From contig NC_136012.1 of assembly GCF_048128805.1 (NCBI RefSeq), positions 12,651,725-12,715,724 of the forward strand: a stretch of DNA of 64,000 bases. The letters run 5' to 3'. Of the stretch, positions 60,820 to 64,000 are shown one piece after another. How positions within the stretch are numbered: position 1 is the first letter of the stretch; each line of letters opens with the position of its first letter. The DNA is from Centroberyx gerrardi. Its lineage: Eukaryota > Chordata > Actinopteri > Beryciformes > Berycidae. The translations under genes and the position numbers were made by a program. The notes beneath the pieces are model-generated. The model was not told the origin of the DNA, made no database searches, and saw only the letters and a list, made by a program, of their open reading frames with translations.

Positions 60820-63800
60820 TCACTTGTCATCATCCTCCACTCTCCCCCACTCCTCCATGTCCTCCCCCTCCACCTCTCCCTCCTCAGCGTCTTCCCCCAC
60901 GTAGTCCCCCCAAGTGTCATACACATCCCCCTCCTCGTCATCCTCCTCCTCTTCCTCCTCCTCCTCCTCCCCCACCAGTTCGCCTCCGTACTGCTGCTCA
61001 TCCTCCTCATCCTCCACTATCTCCATCTCTTCCATTTCCCCCTCGTCGTCCTCCTCGTCGTCCTCCTCCTCGTCGTCATCGTCGTCCTCCTCCTCCTCGT
61101 CCTCATCTTCCTCTTCCACCTCCTCCACTTCTAACTCGTCCACCTCCCCGTCCTCTACCTCACCGTCCTCCTTCTCGCCCTTGGAGGAGGAGGAGGAGGA
61201 AGGAGCGGAGAACGGCGTCCCTTCAGTTCTGTCTGCGAGGTAGGACCTGCTGGGGGGTAAGAAGCTCGAGGTAGCGGTCTTTGTGTTGATGTAGAGGCGA
61301 GGGGGGGGGTCCCGCTTGGCCGACGCGGCCCGGCCGGCGGAGGAGGGCAGGCCGGCGGCGGAGTGGGCTCTGGAGTCCGGGACCAGGGAGGGAGGCAGAG
61401 GCAAGGCCGCGGCCCCGGGCCTCACGGAGGTCATGTTGGGCACGTATTCACGGATCTCCCCCGGCTCCAGCGGGTCGGGCCCGCAGGGGTCGTGCTCGCT
61501 GCACGACAGCTTGCCGTCCAGCTTGGAGATGAAGAGCATGCCTTCGCGGTGTTCTTTACAGTAGGAGCTGGGGCACATCTCGCAGAAGGAGGCCGCCTCT
61601 TTACCACAGACGTCACACTGGTGCCACGGACACTCCCATCGCCCTGGAGACACAAGTTCACCGTTATTGCTCATGATAGCCAACATGATTTGGTCATTTT
61701 GAGGTTAAAGGTGCAATAAGTACAATTTCTACTGTCTCATAAAGCATAAAATGACCATGATATAACTGCAGGGGTTGATAGGGTTGTTGATCAATACCAA
61801 GGACTCAATTACTTCGCCAGGTGCAGAGATTTATGCCTTTCAAAACACACTTTCTGGCCCGTACGTTCTGTTTTGGAACTGAAACCACCACACCCATTAG
61901 AATTTCAGGACACCCGTAATCTCCTCCTCCCCACCTACTCGCATTTTCAACTGTTCAATGATGGAGGTCGGTGCTATGAGTGAGCAATCAGCATTGCAAA
62001 ACATTTTGTTCTAAAGCCAAAAAACCTCTTCTCTAGACGTTTCTGTTGGATCTCTACTCTAATTAGCTAGTGTCTCTATTGTGAAAATGTGACTTTATTA
62101 TTTATGTCAATTACAGGCCACCGTAAGCTGTGCCAGAGACCTGTCAGCGTTGTTCTTGGTCATAAAAGTCATAAAACCGCTAAAAGTCTTAATGCTTAAT
62201 GCCCCTTTAATAGTATAATATACAGTAGACCCGAAGCCTTCCTGGCAGGACTGCATGTCGTAAACAATGAAGCATCTCCACCACCACTTGCCTGCAGGTC
62301 TCTTGGCCAGGTTGAGACAGTCGGCATGGTAGACCTTGGGGCAGCCGGGCTTCTTGCAGGACACGATCTGTCCCCCGTCGCCGCAGCTGAAGCACTCGTC
62401 CTCCCTCTCCTTGGTCACCTCCTGCTTGGTCTTCTTCTTCACAGGGACCTTCTTCTTCCCTTCCTTCAGTTTCAGTTTCTCTGCGGACGGCTGGTTCTGC
62501 ACATGGACAAAGACGGTCAGAAGATTGTCTAACGGTTGAAAATGTGCGCTGAGATAAAACTGTTGAAATGTGAGTGTTCACCTTTGGTCTGACACCCAGG
62601 AAACCGCTGCAGTTGGGCGCTCCGCATTTACACACAGTCTTCCCATTGCCAAGACACTCCAGGTTGTAGTTGAACGTCAGCTCCACACCTGTTGTATGTA
62701 CTGCATTAGCTCCACACTGTACTCAAGACTATAACAAGTCTGCATTCTTATATTACTCACTGATAATATAAACAAACTCTATACACAATAAAAAGACAAG
62801 TAATCCAGACTGAGTTGGGACCTTTTGGGATGTCCTGCAGAGCGAACAGCCCCACCCTGGTGTCCCCGTTCACAGTCCACTTCTGAGTCTCACAGTTGGG
62901 CTGGCAACAGTGGTTCATGAAGCGAGCCTGGTTGCCCTTGGGTCCGGCATCAATGATCCGGTCCTGGCATAACAACGTACAAACTGGCTTAGGACGTGCA
63001 CCGAGCATTTGATTTGAATTACAAATCATGTGTGCTGCTCCCTTGCACCGTACACAGATCGTTTAGTTTGGCTCAGACTCACCTTGTCCAGTGTAAGCAT
63101 GTAGAAATTACAGATGTCGTTCTCCTGAGCGTGTCGGATCCTGGCTCGACATTCTTCCTCGTCTATCACCTCTCCCACATATTCGTTCACAAAGGCCCCC
63201 TGAGAGGGAGAGAAAGCACCAGAGAAAAGAGAAAAGAAAAATGTGATTAGTTCATATCACATTTATAAAAAAAATAATCTTCTCTCCGATTCCTCCCGGC
63301 TGCGTACCTTCTTGATGTCGCAGACGCTGCGTAAGCCCCAGCCGCGGGACAACGTCCTGAAGATCTCCACAGTGGTGTACTGGCGCTTTGTGAAGGCCTG
63401 GTTCTGACATCGCTCCCCCGCCACACACACCTGAGGGTGGCACTCGTACATCAGCATGCGGTTGATGCACTCCGAGTCTACGCCGCACGGGTTCTCGTCA
63501 GACGCCTTGCAGTTACAGCGCGGGATCTCCGACAGGTCAGCCGTGATGATCTGCACCTTCCCGATTGGTCGGTTCACCTAAGAGACAGAGACAATGGCGC
63601 AGTTTTTTTAGCATACACGTTATCGGACTGTTTGTCAGTCAGGCTTGCAAAGCACAAGTGTGTATTTGTTGATACACTGTACCTTAATGTGTCTGTATGG
63701 AGGAGGTTTCTTGTCATTCTTTCTGTCCTCCTGAAGCTGCTTCATCTCTTTCTCCGCCTGCAGCTCTCTGAACCGCTCAGCTGCTTCAGTCAGGGCTACA

Positions 63801-64000
63801 AGGACAGATACAATCTTTACTAAAACTATTACAAAAATAAACTTAAATGAAGATGTGTAATAACTTATTTTCAATTGAGCACTTGCAAAAATACAGTTAA
63901 TAGACTACATACCTTTCTTGTAAATTGCATCAGCACCCTTGCCCATCTTCTCTATGTTGTGTGTGTCTCCCTCCATGTAGGGGAAGACTCTGGCCTGGTA
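60820..64000 (-). CDS. nsd1: Histone H3K36 methyltransferase NSD1, 3' part (partial)
   Basis: Nuclear SET-domain enzyme that mono- and dimethylates histone H3 lysine 36. Exons seen, in order: 63913-64000 (cut by the window edge; end of the second [15 protein letters not shown]), 63683-63795, 63308-63577 (AWS, Cys-rich, then the start of SET with RGWGLRS), 63083-63199 ([17 protein letters not shown]), 62822-62963 ([20 protein letters not shown]), 62582-62688 (ELTFNYN and the post-[16 protein letters not shown]), 62292-62496 (PHD finger [20 protein letters not shown]) and 60820-61643 (C5HCH finger, [14 protein letters not shown], and tail). [10 protein letters not shown] and [18 protein letters not shown] mark NSD1 rather than NSD2 or NSD3. 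All catalytic motifs are intact. The intron between the last two exons starts with GC (GCAAGT). The tail after EIREY is short and ends in about 120 strongly acidic residues encoded by GAG/GAC triplet runs, unlike the long Ser/Pro tail of mammals. Which teleost ohnologue is not decidable. Confidence 0.95.
61705..62210. mobile_element. TTAA-flanked MITE in the last nsd1 intron
   Basis: A segment of about 500 bp begins TTAAAGGTGCAATAA and ends TTAATGCCCCTTTAA, so the termini are inverted repeats (10 of 12 after the TTAA) and TTAA is duplicated at both edges, as in piggyBac- or Kolobok-type non-autonomous elements. It has no coding capacity. It fills most of the GC-AG intron. Confidence 0.7.

Noticed and set aside
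60744-61274. Proline-rich and polyserine + strand frames of 109-176 residues
   Set aside because: They are antisense readings of the GAG/GAC runs that encode the acidic nsd1 tail.

Overview
The window is teleost fish genomic DNA. The genes have vertebrate-type split exons with GT-AG introns. (GT)n and (CT)n microsatellites are dense, fish-type LINE pieces and small inverted-repeat elements are scattered through it, and the encoded proteins are vertebrate. The species cannot be named from the sequence.

Layout on the + strand: adra1b (alpha-1B adrenergic receptor, two exons, 5120-15140); a biogenic-amine GPCR of 5-HT4-like type that lacks TM3 to early TM4 and looks broken (16671-17619); a decayed copy of an ileal fatty-acid-binding-protein gene (18301-19082); and an intact four-exon fabp6-like gene (20042-20915). 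After these lies the most unusual stretch. A 3.16 kb unit at 23499-26659 is bounded by matching inverted termini and an exact 8-bp direct repeat. It carries a two-exon gene for an unrecognised 535-residue protein with four repeats built around an acidic-W-E-P motif.

Layout on the - strand: ccnjl (cyclin J-like, 33589-45755 plus an upstream non-coding exon), c1qtnf2 (secreted collagen/C1q protein, 47988-49521), slu7 (splicing factor, 14 coding exons, 51818-57831) and the 3' part of nsd1 (histone H3K36 methyltransferase, 60820 to the window end). The order adra1b - fabp6 - ccnjl - c1qtnf2 - slu7 matches human 5q33.3. The human intervening genes TTC1, PWWP2A and ZBED8 are not seen here, and nsd1 (5q35 in human) directly follows slu7, so there has been local loss and rearrangement.

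Non-genic sequence holds a 5'-truncated L1-type LINE tail with target-site repeats, two other LINE reverse-transcriptase pieces, a LINE piece encoding a restriction-like endonuclease in the last slu7 intron, an 8-bp-TSD hAT-type MITE, a TTAA-type MITE in nsd1, and a long hairpin beside c1qtnf2. It also holds a 0.45 kb duplication inside ccnjl introns. The genes do not form one pathway. Their adjacency reflects conserved vertebrate synteny. All exon boundaries were read by eye from splice sites and homology, and reading frames were checked for continuity across every junction of adra1b, fabp6, ccnjl, c1qtnf2 and slu7.
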